Shown here one piece after another: positions 37,956 through 46,137 of a stretch of 64,000 nucleotides of DNA; the stretch's first letter is position 1, and each line of letters starts with the position of its first letter. The translations under genes were made by a program, and so were the position numbers. The stretch covers positions 372,001-436,000 of the forward strand of contig NZ_LECU01000001.1 in the NCBI RefSeq assembly GCF_001027745.1, given 5' to 3'. The stretch is from Pedobacter sp. BMA (lineage in GTDB: Bacteria > Bacteroidota > Bacteroidia > Sphingobacteriales > Sphingobacteriaceae). The notes beneath the pieces were generated by a model. That model saw only the letters and a list, made by a program, of their open reading frames with translations. It did no database searches and was not told where the DNA came from.

Positions 37956-39080
37956 TTATTTTTTCAGTTTGTACACTTCGGTTCCAGCCAGAAGGAAACA
38001 ACCTAAACCATAGTCTTCAAAATCGGGCACACTGTTATAGGTTACCGGCTGACCATCTTTCGGCTCTTTACCGGTCCCCTGCAAAAATCCAAGGAATCCA
38101 TTTTTCTGAACCGATTCCTTGGCCATTCCGTTCCATGCCTTGATGATTACCGGCAGATAGGTGGCCTTGTCAAGGATACCCTGGTTTACGCCCCAGGCCA
38201 TGCCGTAAACAAATAGTGCAGTACCAGAAGTTTCTTTACCGCCAAAGTGATCGGGATCATGTAAACTCACGTTCCAAAAGCCATCTGCACGTTGGAGCGG
38301 CACTAAAGCTTTGATCATTTCGTGATAAGTTTTCAGGTATTCATCGTGTCCCGCAGCATCTTTAGGCATAGTTTCCAGAACACGGACAAATGCAGCGATT
38401 ACCCAGCCATTTCCGCGTGCCCAGTAACAATCTTCTCCATTAGGCTCTTTATAAGGAGGCACAAAATCTTTGTCTCTCCACCACAAGCCATCTTTCGCAT
38501 TGTATAAGCCACCACCTTCTACATTTTTGCTGTGCAGGTACATCTTGTACATATAATCGTAATAGGTATGATCATTATACAACTTGCCCAGTTTAGCAAA
38601 TACAGGCATAGCCATCTGCAAGGCGTCGATCCAGGTCCAGTCGTTCACCTTTCCTGATTGAACCATCAGGTCCATTGAGGCTTTAATGTCTTTAATGCGT
38701 TCGGGCTTTTTATCGATGTTATATAGATCAATGTAGGTTTGTCCGCAGGCCTGGTCATCGCCATTGCGGGTCTGGATGCCATTTCTTAAGCCCCACTTAT
38801 GTTTTTCACCCCATTGAACGGCATAATCATAGTAGGCTTTATCCGGATGAATCGAATATAAGCCCATTAAGCCTTCATAATAAACCGCCCGGGTCCAGAT
38901 GTTACTTGGCCGCTCTCTGTTCGTAATGATTGATTTACCTGCATCGGGCCATTTGTCCATAAAGTAGGCATTCGTAAGCTTCAATGCTTTTAAAACCTCT
39001 TTTTTGTTGGGTAGTTTTTGGGCAAAGAGTTGGGTAGTGATCAGCAGGAAACAAACGGAAGTGGAAAGGAACTTATTCAT
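37956..39080 (-). CDS. GH105 unsaturated rhamnogalacturonyl hydrolase (YteR-like), secreted
   Basis: 374 residues from the ATG at 39080, chosen since MNKFLSTSVCFLLITTQLFAQ is a signal peptide; the five-residue extension adds nothing. The (alpha/alpha)6 barrel contains NGDDQACGQTYIDLY with the catalytic Asp pair region, GGLYNAKDGLWWRD, and the highly conserved DCYWARGNGWVIAA. GH105 hydrates and hydrolyses the unsaturated galacturonosyl residue left at the non-reducing end of oligosaccharides by RG lyases. It acts directly after the PL11 lyase encoded in the neighbouring unit. Gap to the upstream GH2 gene is 30 bp. Confidence 0.93.
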   Translation of the reverse strand: MNKFLSTSVCFLLITTQLFAQKLPNKKEVLKALKLTNAYFMDKWPDAGKSIITNRERPSNIWTRAVYYEGLMGLYSIHPDKAYYDYAVQWGEKHKWGLRNGIQTRNGDDQACGQTYIDLYNIDKKPERIKDIKASMDLMVQSGKVNDWTWIDALQMAMPVFAKLGKLYNDHTYYDYMYKMYLHSKNVEGGGLYNAKDGLWWRDKDFVPPYKEPNGEDCYWARGNGWVIAAFVRVLETMPKDAAGHDEYLKTYHEMIKALVPLQRADGFWNVSLHDPDHFGGKETSGTALFVYGMAWGVNQGILDKATYLPVIIKAWNGMAKESVQKNGFLGFLQGTGKEPKDGQPVTYNSVPDFEDYGLGCFLLAGTEVYKLKK

Positions 39081-39110
39081 GGTTGGTGTATTCATATTTC
39101 AATGGTATTT

Positions 39111-42017
39111 TTAGTTCGAATTTGGTTTAGGTTTCAATTCATCAGGACTGTCTTTAGTAAAAGTATCGAACTGAATTTTTGAGGGGCTTTCGAAGATATC
39201 TTTGATGGTATTATAGGCTACTTCATATTTCGGACTGAACTGATCCGACATCATGTATTGCTGTAAGCTAAAGAAAAGTTGCTGAGCCGCGGGTGAATTC
39301 TTTAAATCAGGCGACAAAGCGGCACTGGAAATAATGAGTTTTCCTTTAGCAACGCGGGCTTCTAAAACGAGGGCCAGCTTCCGGTTCATGAACCAGGTAT
39401 CGATGGGTTGGACAAGGGGTTTAAACCCTAAAGGGAAATCTTCCAGATTCATCACCTGGGCCTTATTTACAATTTCCCACCACTGCATATCGCTATGGTT
39501 ATCGGTTGGAAAGTTGGCCAATGCCGGGTGTTTAGGATCGCAAAGTATGCCCATAGTATGTGGCGGACGCATTTTGAACCAGGAAGTGTTCCAGAATACA
39601 GGTAAAAAAGTTTGCACCACTTCCTTACCTTTTATCACCTTACCTGCGGCATTCAGAAAAACATTGCCACCCTCTTCCAGTATTTTCTTTGCCTGATCAT
39701 CCAGTTTATCGGTATAATAAAAGCTTGTTTTAAACTCGGGTAATTCGGCAGGATACACCCAGATGTCCCAGTCGTTAGCAAATTCAGTTCCCTCGATTTT
39801 AACTTTGAGGTTGAGTTTTGAAGCTCTTGTAACCTCATTTAAGCTGGTACTGATGTCGCCAATACTGGCCGCACCGCCAACAGGGATGTCGACATTTTTA
39901 AATTGTGTGTTATAGACTACTTTACCTGCTTCATCTTTTAATACACAAAAGATAGTCGCATTTTTAAATGCTTTGTTTCCCCAATGGGCGACTTTTACAC
40001 CTGCAGTGAATTTTTCATTATTAGTATAAACAAACTTTGGCACTTCGAGTAAAGGTACAGTACTGTTGGAGAAGCGCCTGAATTCTTTTGCAGAAATATA
40101 TCCTTTCTCCTCCCAGAAGGCATCGAGCACCCCAACCAGAGCGGTACCCTGACCGGGATAATCGTTTAGCGACAATAACTGGTAACCGTTATAATTTGGT
40201 GTTCTTAAGGCTTTTTCAATTTCATTTTTATAACAAAGAGCCTGTAATTTACCGGAGGCCATCAGGAAATCTTTCGCCTGAGCCGCCATATCATGATCGG
40301 CCAGGTCTTCCTGAAACATTTCAAAGTTTTTTGCACGGTACACGCCTGTGTATTTCTTAATTTCCTCAAAATTCGGAAAGGCACAATACTGCCCCATTTC
40401 ATGCGCCACGAAAGGAACATTAAACTGCTCAATCTGTTTGGCATAGGTTGATATGCTCTCCGGCCGTTTGCCCCAGTCCAACCCCCTGGCGCCTGCGCGC
40501 ACCATGTATTCGTTATTGGGAATGACCGGCCAGCTGCCACCTACCGATGCTCCGGTATAAAGCCGGCGTGAATCTTTGGCTTTCCAGTAATTATTGAATT
40601 TAGTTAAATACTCTACCTGTCTGCCGCGTGGTTCGTTACCGTATGCCATCATGCAAAAAGAAGCATAGTTTCCGTAGCTTTTCGTCATGCGGTTGGTTTC
40701 ATCATAAATAAACTGGTCGATGGCCTTACCATCACCTATTGAAGTACCATGGTTGGCCCAGCTCGGACCCTCGGGCTGTATGTAAAAACCGGTTAAATCA
40801 GCAGCAATGAAAGCCGCTTCGGGCGGACACCAGGAGTGGAAACGCATGTGGTTTAAACCGTGGGCTTTAGAGATTTTGAAAATACGCTCCCAGGCCGCTA
40901 CATCCATTGCCGGATATCCGGTAAGTGGGAATTCGCAGTTATTCACTGTGCCTCTAAGGAATACAGGACGGCCGTTAATGGTAAAATTCCGACCTGCGGC
41001 TTTAAATTCGCGCATCCCGAACTGAACCTGTCTATCATCTTTCTTGCCATCTTTAGCCAGTAATGATGCTGTCAAACGGTATAAAGCCGGATCAAACTCA
41101 TCCCAGGTGGCTATCTTACCGCCCATGGGCAACTCAACTTCTACACTGGCGGTTCCGTTTTTAATCTGATAGGGAACAGTTACCGGTTTTACGCTGAGTA
41201 TATTTTTGGTATTGAAACTCTTTGCTGATAAAGTGATTTTTCCCGCAGAAGCTGTACCCAGCAGTGCTTTAAGCTGAATTTTAACCTTTGCCGATTTTTT
41301 GCTGAGGTTGGGATAAATTTGAATGTCTTCGAAATAAACGGGGGAACCGGCCTGCAGGAACATCTTTCCCACTACGCCGTTCCAGTTTCCCTGTGTATGG
41401 TCGGTTAAACTGTGCGAGTCCTGACCCACATTGATGGCTTTGATCCGGTTATCGATCAGGAGCGTGATGGTATGTTTCCCGGCCTTCAGATTCGAAGGCA
41501 GTTCAAAGTTTTGTGCGACCACGAATGTAAACTGCGTTCCTGCTTCTATGTCATCTACCCACACGCGTGTTTCGGAGTGAGGGTATTCGAGTGATAATAC
41601 CACGCGTTTATCTTTCCAGTTGGCGGGAATTTCGATATCTTTCTGATACCAGGCGGCACCGGTATAGTGTTTGGCAGGTGTTAACCAGAAAGGTATTTTA
41701 AGGTTTCCGGGCTTACGGTATTTTTCCAGGCGTGGATGAAAAAAGTAGGAGCTGTCGTAAATACTACCTGTCCATTTTGTTTTCAGGGTAATATCATCCC
41801 CTTTCAGGTTCTCAGCCATAGAGCCGGGAAGGTTAACCGTTTCGGGAAGCACAGTGGAATACCATTTGCCTTTAATTCCTTCATCGCCGGCATCGGTTTT
41901 AAAACGCCATTTCCCTTTTAATGAGATGGTTTGAGCTGAAACACCAGCGGAAAATATAGAAATCAAACAAATAGTTGCAACTATCCATCTGGCAAACGAC
42001 AATACCTTTATCTGCAT
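39111..42017 (-). CDS. GH2 glycoside hydrolase, secreted (beta-galactosidase/glucuronidase-like)
   Basis: 968 residues from the ATG at 42017; the longer reading would include the promoter and is rejected, and MQIKVLSFARW begins a signal peptide ending GVSAQ. GH2 layout: sugar-binding jelly roll (about 30-210, AAWYQKDIEIPANW), Ig-like domain, TIM barrel with MAYGNEPRG (acid/base Glu462) and FVAHEMGQY (nucleophile Glu540), then a long C-terminal extension. The active-site surroundings differ from LacZ, so the leaving sugar may be galactose, galacturonic or glucuronic acid. It is the first gene of a unit with its own promoter and direct-repeat site B. Confidence 0.87.
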   Translation of the reverse strand: MQIKVLSFARWIVATICLISIFSAGVSAQTISLKGKWRFKTDAGDEGIKGKWYSTVLPETVNLPGSMAENLKGDDITLKTKWTGSIYDSSYFFHPRLEKYRKPGNLKIPFWLTPAKHYTGAAWYQKDIEIPANWKDKRVVLSLEYPHSETRVWVDDIEAGTQFTFVVAQNFELPSNLKAGKHTITLLIDNRIKAINVGQDSHSLTDHTQGNWNGVVGKMFLQAGSPVYFEDIQIYPNLSKKSAKVKIQLKALLGTASAGKITLSAKSFNTKNILSVKPVTVPYQIKNGTASVEVELPMGGKIATWDEFDPALYRLTASLLAKDGKKDDRQVQFGMREFKAAGRNFTINGRPVFLRGTVNNCEFPLTGYPAMDVAAWERIFKISKAHGLNHMRFHSWCPPEAAFIAADLTGFYIQPEGPSWANHGTSIGDGKAIDQFIYDETNRMTKSYGNYASFCMMAYGNEPRGRQVEYLTKFNNYWKAKDSRRLYTGASVGGSWPVIPNNEYMVRAGARGLDWGKRPESISTYAKQIEQFNVPFVAHEMGQYCAFPNFEEIKKYTGVYRAKNFEMFQEDLADHDMAAQAKDFLMASGKLQALCYKNEIEKALRTPNYNGYQLLSLNDYPGQGTALVGVLDAFWEEKGYISAKEFRRFSNSTVPLLEVPKFVYTNNEKFTAGVKVAHWGNKAFKNATIFCVLKDEAGKVVYNTQFKNVDIPVGGAASIGDISTSLNEVTRASKLNLKVKIEGTEFANDWDIWVYPAELPEFKTSFYYTDKLDDQAKKILEEGGNVFLNAAGKVIKGKEVVQTFLPVFWNTSWFKMRPPHTMGILCDPKHPALANFPTDNHSDMQWWEIVNKAQVMNLEDFPLGFKPLVQPIDTWFMNRKLALVLEARVAKGKLIISSAALSPDLKNSPAAQQLFFSLQQYMMSDQFSPKYEVAYNTIKDIFESPSKIQFDTFTKDSPDELKPKPNSN

Positions 42018-42045
42018 ATTTTTAAAAGAAAAGCGTGCCGAAGCA

Positions 42046-42053
42046 CAAATATA
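42046..42053 (-). promoter_or_regulatory. Exact -7 box (TATATTTG) for the GH2-GH105-GH31-rhaM-GH106 unit
   Basis: On the minus strand the sequence reads TTAACCAGATATATTTG. The last eight bases match TAnnTTTG exactly, 28 bp before the GH2 ATG. The direct-repeat site B lies 44 bp further upstream (centre about 52-56 bp from the -7 box), a usual place for a transcription activator. Confidence 0.6.
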
Positions 42054-42096
42054 TCTGGTTAAGGCCACTATTATAAGGTTTAAATCCATAAGGGGC

Positions 42097-42113
42097 AACC
42101 TGTAGTGTCCTGT
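42097..42113 (-). promoter_or_regulatory. Direct-repeat operator site B (AACCTGT-N3-GTCCTGT)
   Basis: AACCTGT (42097-42103) and GTCCTGT (42107-42113) repeat with a 10-bp period, the same arrangement and orientation as the sites at 32134, 50607 and 52217. It lies in the 110-bp gap between the CE12 stop and the GH2 start, just upstream of an exact -7 box, so of the four copies this one has the clearest promoter context. Confidence 0.62.
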
Positions 42114-42127
42114 ACTACCACATCACA

Positions 42128-42925
42128 TTACTTTTTCAGATAAGTTTTAAGCTTGCTTGATTTCAATGCTTTTAACCCTTCTACAACCGCGGCGGCATTT
42201 ACCTTTGCGCCAGCTTCATTGGTATGTGTATGGTCTTTCTCCGTAAAATAAGCGTTTACCTCATCCGCAGTTAAGGTGGCATATTTATCCTTGATCAACT
42301 GATTGAGCGGAATAAAATCAACTTTTTCGGTCCTGGCCAGTTCCTGAGCCCAGGTTGCGTAACTATCATCAACCAGGGTAATTTTGTTGTTTCTAACCGG
42401 GTTACGTGGAACGGGCGAGCAGATGATTGCCGTAGCACCTTTTGCTTTAATGTCGTTTATAAACTTGCGCATGTACCAGCCATAGGTGTATACCACTTCC
42501 TGCTTTTTCTTAATCGGGTTGTAGGTTTCCTTACTTTCCATGCCAATTCCTTTAATGGTACCGCGGGCGCGTGCTGTGTCATCCAGTGGACTTCCATCAT
42601 TATGTCCAAACTGCATCATCACAAAATCTCCTTTTTTTACTTTGGCCAACACCGCATCCCATAAACCATTGGTTTGGAAAGTACGGCTGCTTGTACCACC
42701 CAGGGCATCATTTTCCACATTGATTTTCCCGGTATCGAAGAACTCACCGATGAAACTTCCCCAACCCCACAAACTGCCGTCGCCTTTGCCCTTGCCGTTT
42801 TTCACAGTCGAATCGCCAATCAAAAATAAAGTGGGTTTATCCTTTTGCTTTAATAGCACGCAGGAGGAAAAAATGATGAATGCGGCACTTAAAATTAGGC
42901 CTAAATATGTTTTGTTTGATTTCAT
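42128..42925 (-). CDS. CE12 rhamnogalacturonan acetylesterase (lipoprotein)
   Basis: 265 residues. A lipobox (FIIFSSCVLLKQ) predicts a lipid anchor, unlike the neighbouring paralogue. SGNH blocks: FLIGDSTVKNG with the nucleophile Ser, NDALGGTSSRTF with Gly, MQFGHNDGSP with Asn, and EKDHTHTNEAGA with Asp and His. This is the compact RhgT/YesT-type CE12 that removes acetyl esters from RG-I galacturonic acid. It is 59 bp after the CE12 paralogue at 42985, with an inverted repeat in between. It is the last gene of the MG2-PL11-GH2-CE12-CE12 unit. Confidence 0.92.
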   Translation of the reverse strand: MKSNKTYLGLILSAAFIIFSSCVLLKQKDKPTLFLIGDSTVKNGKGKGDGSLWGWGSFIGEFFDTGKINVENDALGGTSSRTFQTNGLWDAVLAKVKKGDFVMMQFGHNDGSPLDDTARARGTIKGIGMESKETYNPIKKKQEVVYTYGWYMRKFINDIKAKGATAIICSPVPRNPVRNNKITLVDDSYATWAQELARTEKVDFIPLNQLIKDKYATLTADEVNAYFTEKDHTHTNEAGAKVNAAAVVEGLKALKSSKLKTYLKK

Positions 42926-42940
42926 GGCTTGAAAATTTTA

Positions 42941-42971
42941 AATCCCGTAAGATTTAAACACCTGCGGGATT
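42941..42971. repeat. Small inverted repeat between the two CE12 genes
   Basis: AATCCCG (42941-42947) and CGGGATT (42965-42971) form a 7-bp stem with a 17-nt loop in the 59-bp gap between the CE12 genes. There is no T-run on the minus strand, so it is more likely a mobile-type palindromic repeat or an mRNA processing hairpin than a terminator. Confidence 0.45.
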
Positions 42972-42984
42972 CATTTATAAATAA

Positions 42985-43752
42985 CTAAAGTAAATATTTT
43001 TTGAGTTCACAGCCTTTCAGGGCCTTAATTCCTTCTGCTACAGATTCTGCATTTACTTTTGCACCTTCCAGATTGGTATGGGTATGGTCGCCGGGAAAAA
43101 ATGCTTTCACTTTCTCAGGCCCCATGGCATCATATTTATCGCCGGTAATTTTATTGAGGTCGACAAAAAATGCATTTTCCTGTTGCGCTACTTCAGCGGC
43201 CCACTTGCCAAAATCTTTATCTGCACGGAGCACCTTTCCATTCCTGAATTCATTTCTCGGGATCATGGAAACCACTATCGGCGTGGCACCTTTTGCTTTG
43301 GCTTCGCGCACAAACTTGCGGACGTACCAGCCGTAGGTATGTACGGTTTCTACTTTTCCATCCGGCCAGGTTAACACCTTTGTTTCTTCACCCGTACCTT
43401 TGAGCACACCTCTTCTTCCGGCTTTGGTGGTATCGGGTTCGCTGCCGTCATTATGACCAAACTGCATGGTCACAAAGTCGCCTTTTTTAAGCGTTTCCAA
43501 TACCTTATCCCAACGCCCTTCAGAAAGATAAGTTCTGGTACTTCTTCCTGCCATCGCATTATTTTCCACGTGAATTCTGGTGGTATCAAAGAGCTCGGCA
43601 ATGGGTGTTCCCCAGCCCCAGGTTTCTTTATTTGAATTACGTACGGTAGAATCGCCAATGGTATGAAGGGCAGGCTTGCCTGGTTTAATGAATGCAGTAG
43701 CGAGTATCGCGATTCCTGCCGCCGCAAGTACTTTAAAAGATATTGATTTCAT
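42985..43752 (-). CDS. CE12 rhamnogalacturonan acetylesterase (secreted)
   Basis: 255 residues from the ATG at 43752, where MKSISFKVLAAAGIAILATAF begins a signal peptide; the ten-residue upstream extension is rejected. Catalytic blocks are HTIGDSTVRNS (Ser), NNAMAGRSTRTY (Gly), MQFGHNDGSEP (Asn) and FPGDHTHTNLEGA (Asp, His). It is clearly paralogous to the adjacent lipoprotein CE12 and probably arose by tandem duplication. The two may differ in location (periplasm versus lipid-anchored) or in acetyl position (O-2 versus O-3), which is inference. Confidence 0.92.
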   Translation of the reverse strand: MKSISFKVLAAAGIAILATAFIKPGKPALHTIGDSTVRNSNKETWGWGTPIAELFDTTRIHVENNAMAGRSTRTYLSEGRWDKVLETLKKGDFVTMQFGHNDGSEPDTTKAGRRGVLKGTGEETKVLTWPDGKVETVHTYGWYVRKFVREAKAKGATPIVVSMIPRNEFRNGKVLRADKDFGKWAAEVAQQENAFFVDLNKITGDKYDAMGPEKVKAFFPGDHTHTNLEGAKVNAESVAEGIKALKGCELKKYLL

Positions 43753-43786
43753 GATTGTGATGTTGATTGACCTGTTGATCATGGTT

Positions 43787-46132
43787 TTATTTTGTCTGTG
43801 CGTTTTCTGTAGCTGTTAATTTTAAAGATGCCCCTTCCAGTCCTTCAGCACTCACTTTGATTTCGATGTTGCCGGCAGTTCTGGCTTTTATATTTGCCAT
43901 GGCTACACCATGGTATGCATGTCGTTGCTGCGCTTTATAGGGTTCGTGACTGATGATATTACCATTGTCGACAACATCAATTATCCCTGCATCAGAAACG
44001 GTAAATTTAATGAGATTATCGGCATTAGGGCAAATATTTCCCTGCTCATCGTAAATGGTTACTTTAAGAAAGGCTACATCATCCCAGGCAGTTGAGATCT
44101 TGTTTTGATCAACCGAAAGGACAAGTTTAGCCGGAGGTCCTGCGGTTTTTAACGTTTCCTCTGAAACCACTTTGCCTTTGTTTTTGCCCACTGCTTTGAT
44201 CGATCCTTTCTCAAAAGTGACATCCCAGAGTCGTGGCGAATCGTCGGCTGGTTTAGGTTTGCTTCCTAAAGATTTCCCGTTCAGGAACAACTCCACTTCG
44301 TCGCAATTGCTGTAAACCGCAACTTTGGCATCATCATAGGTATCGAAATCGGTAGGCGTCCAGTTATTGATCCAGTCGCCCGCCCCTGCATTGTCTTCTT
44401 TTCTCACGATATGGACTGTTGGTTTTTCTGACCACCAGCTCTGTCGTTGCAGGCTCTGCTGTTTCCACTCGCCTATCCGGTCGAACAAGCCTTGCCCGTT
44501 GGTAATCTGTGGCCAGTCGGATTCGCCGAGGTAATCAAATCCAGTCCATAAAAACTGACCCGCCATAAAGGGGTTATCCCTTAAAGCCAGATACTGCTGG
44601 ATGACATGGGTATTCTCGGTACCAATAACTTTTAAACTGGGTTTTTGGTTATGCAACGCAACCAGCTCATTTTCCCGGTAGTTTTGTCCTACTACATCCA
44701 TTGTTTCGGCAAAGCCATTGGTATATACTTTTGAATTGGCAGGACGAAACAAGGCCATGGTAACCGGCCGGCTCGGGTCGAGCTGATGCACCAGGTCCTG
44801 CTGATCTTTATATTTTTTAAAGCCTTCCGGACTGTTTAAGTCATCATGAATTTCATTACCCACACTGTAAATCACAATGGATGGGTGGTTGCGGTCCCTC
44901 ATCACCATATCGCGGGTATCACGTTCCCACCAATCTTTCCAGAAGCGGTTATAGCCTTTCTCCCCGTTGTTTTTTGCCGCTGTCCAGGTATCAAAAGTTT
45001 CATCCATCACCAGGAAGCCCATCTGATCGCAAAGGTCCAGAAACTCCGGCGCAACAGGATTGTGCGCCGTACGGATGGCATTCACTCCTGCTTCCTTCAG
45101 TTTATTTAAACGGAATGCCCATACACTAAGCGGTACCGCAGCACCTACCGCGCCACCATCGTGGTGCAGGCAGGCTCCTTTAAGTTTGAAGTTTTTTCCG
45201 TTCATCCAGAATCCGGTTGCGGCATCAAATTTAAAACTGCGGATACCGAAGCTATTCACCTGATCGTCGACCACCTTTGCACCCAGAATCACTTTAGTAA
45301 GCGTTTTGTACAACACAGGCGTTTCGGGATTCCACAACTTCGGATTGGACAAAACGATATCCTGTTCTATTTTAGCCGACTGACTGGCAGCAATATTTTG
45401 TTTGCTCTGGATGGTTTTAAGCACTTTGCCTGCTGCATCCAGCACTGTCGTTTCTATGGTCACCTGAGCGGCATTTGCCGATTCATTAGACAAGGATGTT
45501 TGAACTTTTACGGTTGCTTTCTGAATAGTGGCCTCAGGGGTGGTGATAAATACGCCCCAATCGTTAATGTGTACCAGATCCGTAGCCACCAGGCGTACAT
45601 TCCTGTAAATACCGGCTCCGGTATAATACCGGGATGCAGGCTGCACGGTATTATCGGCCTTCACCGCGATGACATTTGTTTTTCCTTTACCGAAATTAAG
45701 GTGTTTAGTTAAGTCGTAATTAAAACTGATGTACCCATAAGGGCGTTTGCCTAAATGAAAACCATTGATCCAGACATCACTGTTTGCCATTACGCCATCA
45801 AATTCGATCGTGATCTTTTTATTGGCTAAACTTTCGTCCAGACTAAAACTCTTGCGGTACCAGCCCGTTCCTGAAGGCAGGTACCCACCACCCCGGGCAG
45901 TAAGATTGGTTTTATCATAAGCACCTTCAATGCTCCAGTCGTGCGGCACATTAAGTTTCCTCCAGGCTTTGTCATCAAAACCGGGCTTTTCTGCACCGCT
46001 CACATCCTGTTGTATAAATGCCCAGTCCCGATCAAAATTATTAGTGATTCTTTCCTGTTTAATGGCCTGCGCAGCGGCAAAAAACTGCAGGAACAGCAGG
46101 CTAATCAGCAGGTTTATTTTTAGTCTTTTCAT
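43787..46132 (-). CDS. GH2 beta-galactosidase, secreted
   Basis: 781 residues with a signal peptide (about 1-22, ending FFAAAQA). Typical GH2 order: jelly roll (WRKLNVPHDWSIEGAY), Ig-like domain, TIM barrel with GACLHHDGG, YSVGNEIHDDLN (acid/base Glu427) and VIGTENTHVI (nucleophile Glu506), then C-terminal Ig-like domains with NGKSLGSKP. This subgroup, with PHDWSIEG and a compact length, is usually annotated beta-galactosidase. In this operon it would remove beta-1,4-galactan side-chain ends from RG-I. It starts 5 bp after the PL11 stop, indicating tight cotranscription. Confidence 0.9.
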   Translation of the reverse strand: MKRLKINLLISLLFLQFFAAAQAIKQERITNNFDRDWAFIQQDVSGAEKPGFDDKAWRKLNVPHDWSIEGAYDKTNLTARGGGYLPSGTGWYRKSFSLDESLANKKITIEFDGVMANSDVWINGFHLGKRPYGYISFNYDLTKHLNFGKGKTNVIAVKADNTVQPASRYYTGAGIYRNVRLVATDLVHINDWGVFITTPEATIQKATVKVQTSLSNESANAAQVTIETTVLDAAGKVLKTIQSKQNIAASQSAKIEQDIVLSNPKLWNPETPVLYKTLTKVILGAKVVDDQVNSFGIRSFKFDAATGFWMNGKNFKLKGACLHHDGGAVGAAVPLSVWAFRLNKLKEAGVNAIRTAHNPVAPEFLDLCDQMGFLVMDETFDTWTAAKNNGEKGYNRFWKDWWERDTRDMVMRDRNHPSIVIYSVGNEIHDDLNSPEGFKKYKDQQDLVHQLDPSRPVTMALFRPANSKVYTNGFAETMDVVGQNYRENELVALHNQKPSLKVIGTENTHVIQQYLALRDNPFMAGQFLWTGFDYLGESDWPQITNGQGLFDRIGEWKQQSLQRQSWWSEKPTVHIVRKEDNAGAGDWINNWTPTDFDTYDDAKVAVYSNCDEVELFLNGKSLGSKPKPADDSPRLWDVTFEKGSIKAVGKNKGKVVSEETLKTAGPPAKLVLSVDQNKISTAWDDVAFLKVTIYDEQGNICPNADNLIKFTVSDAGIIDVVDNGNIISHEPYKAQQRHAYHGVAMANIKARTAGNIEIKVSAEGLEGASLKLTATENAQTK

Positions 46133-46137
46133 CGATT

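Noticed and set aside
39081..39095. Longer N-termini for GH105 and several others (for example 42098 for GH2, 48084 for PL11, 7131 for GH115).
   Set aside because: The added residues precede clear signal peptides, and in two cases overlap promoters or upstream genes.
45161..45712. A 183-codon plus-strand open frame inside the GH2 gene.
   Set aside because: It overlaps conserved GH2 domain sequence, has no start context and no family resemblance.
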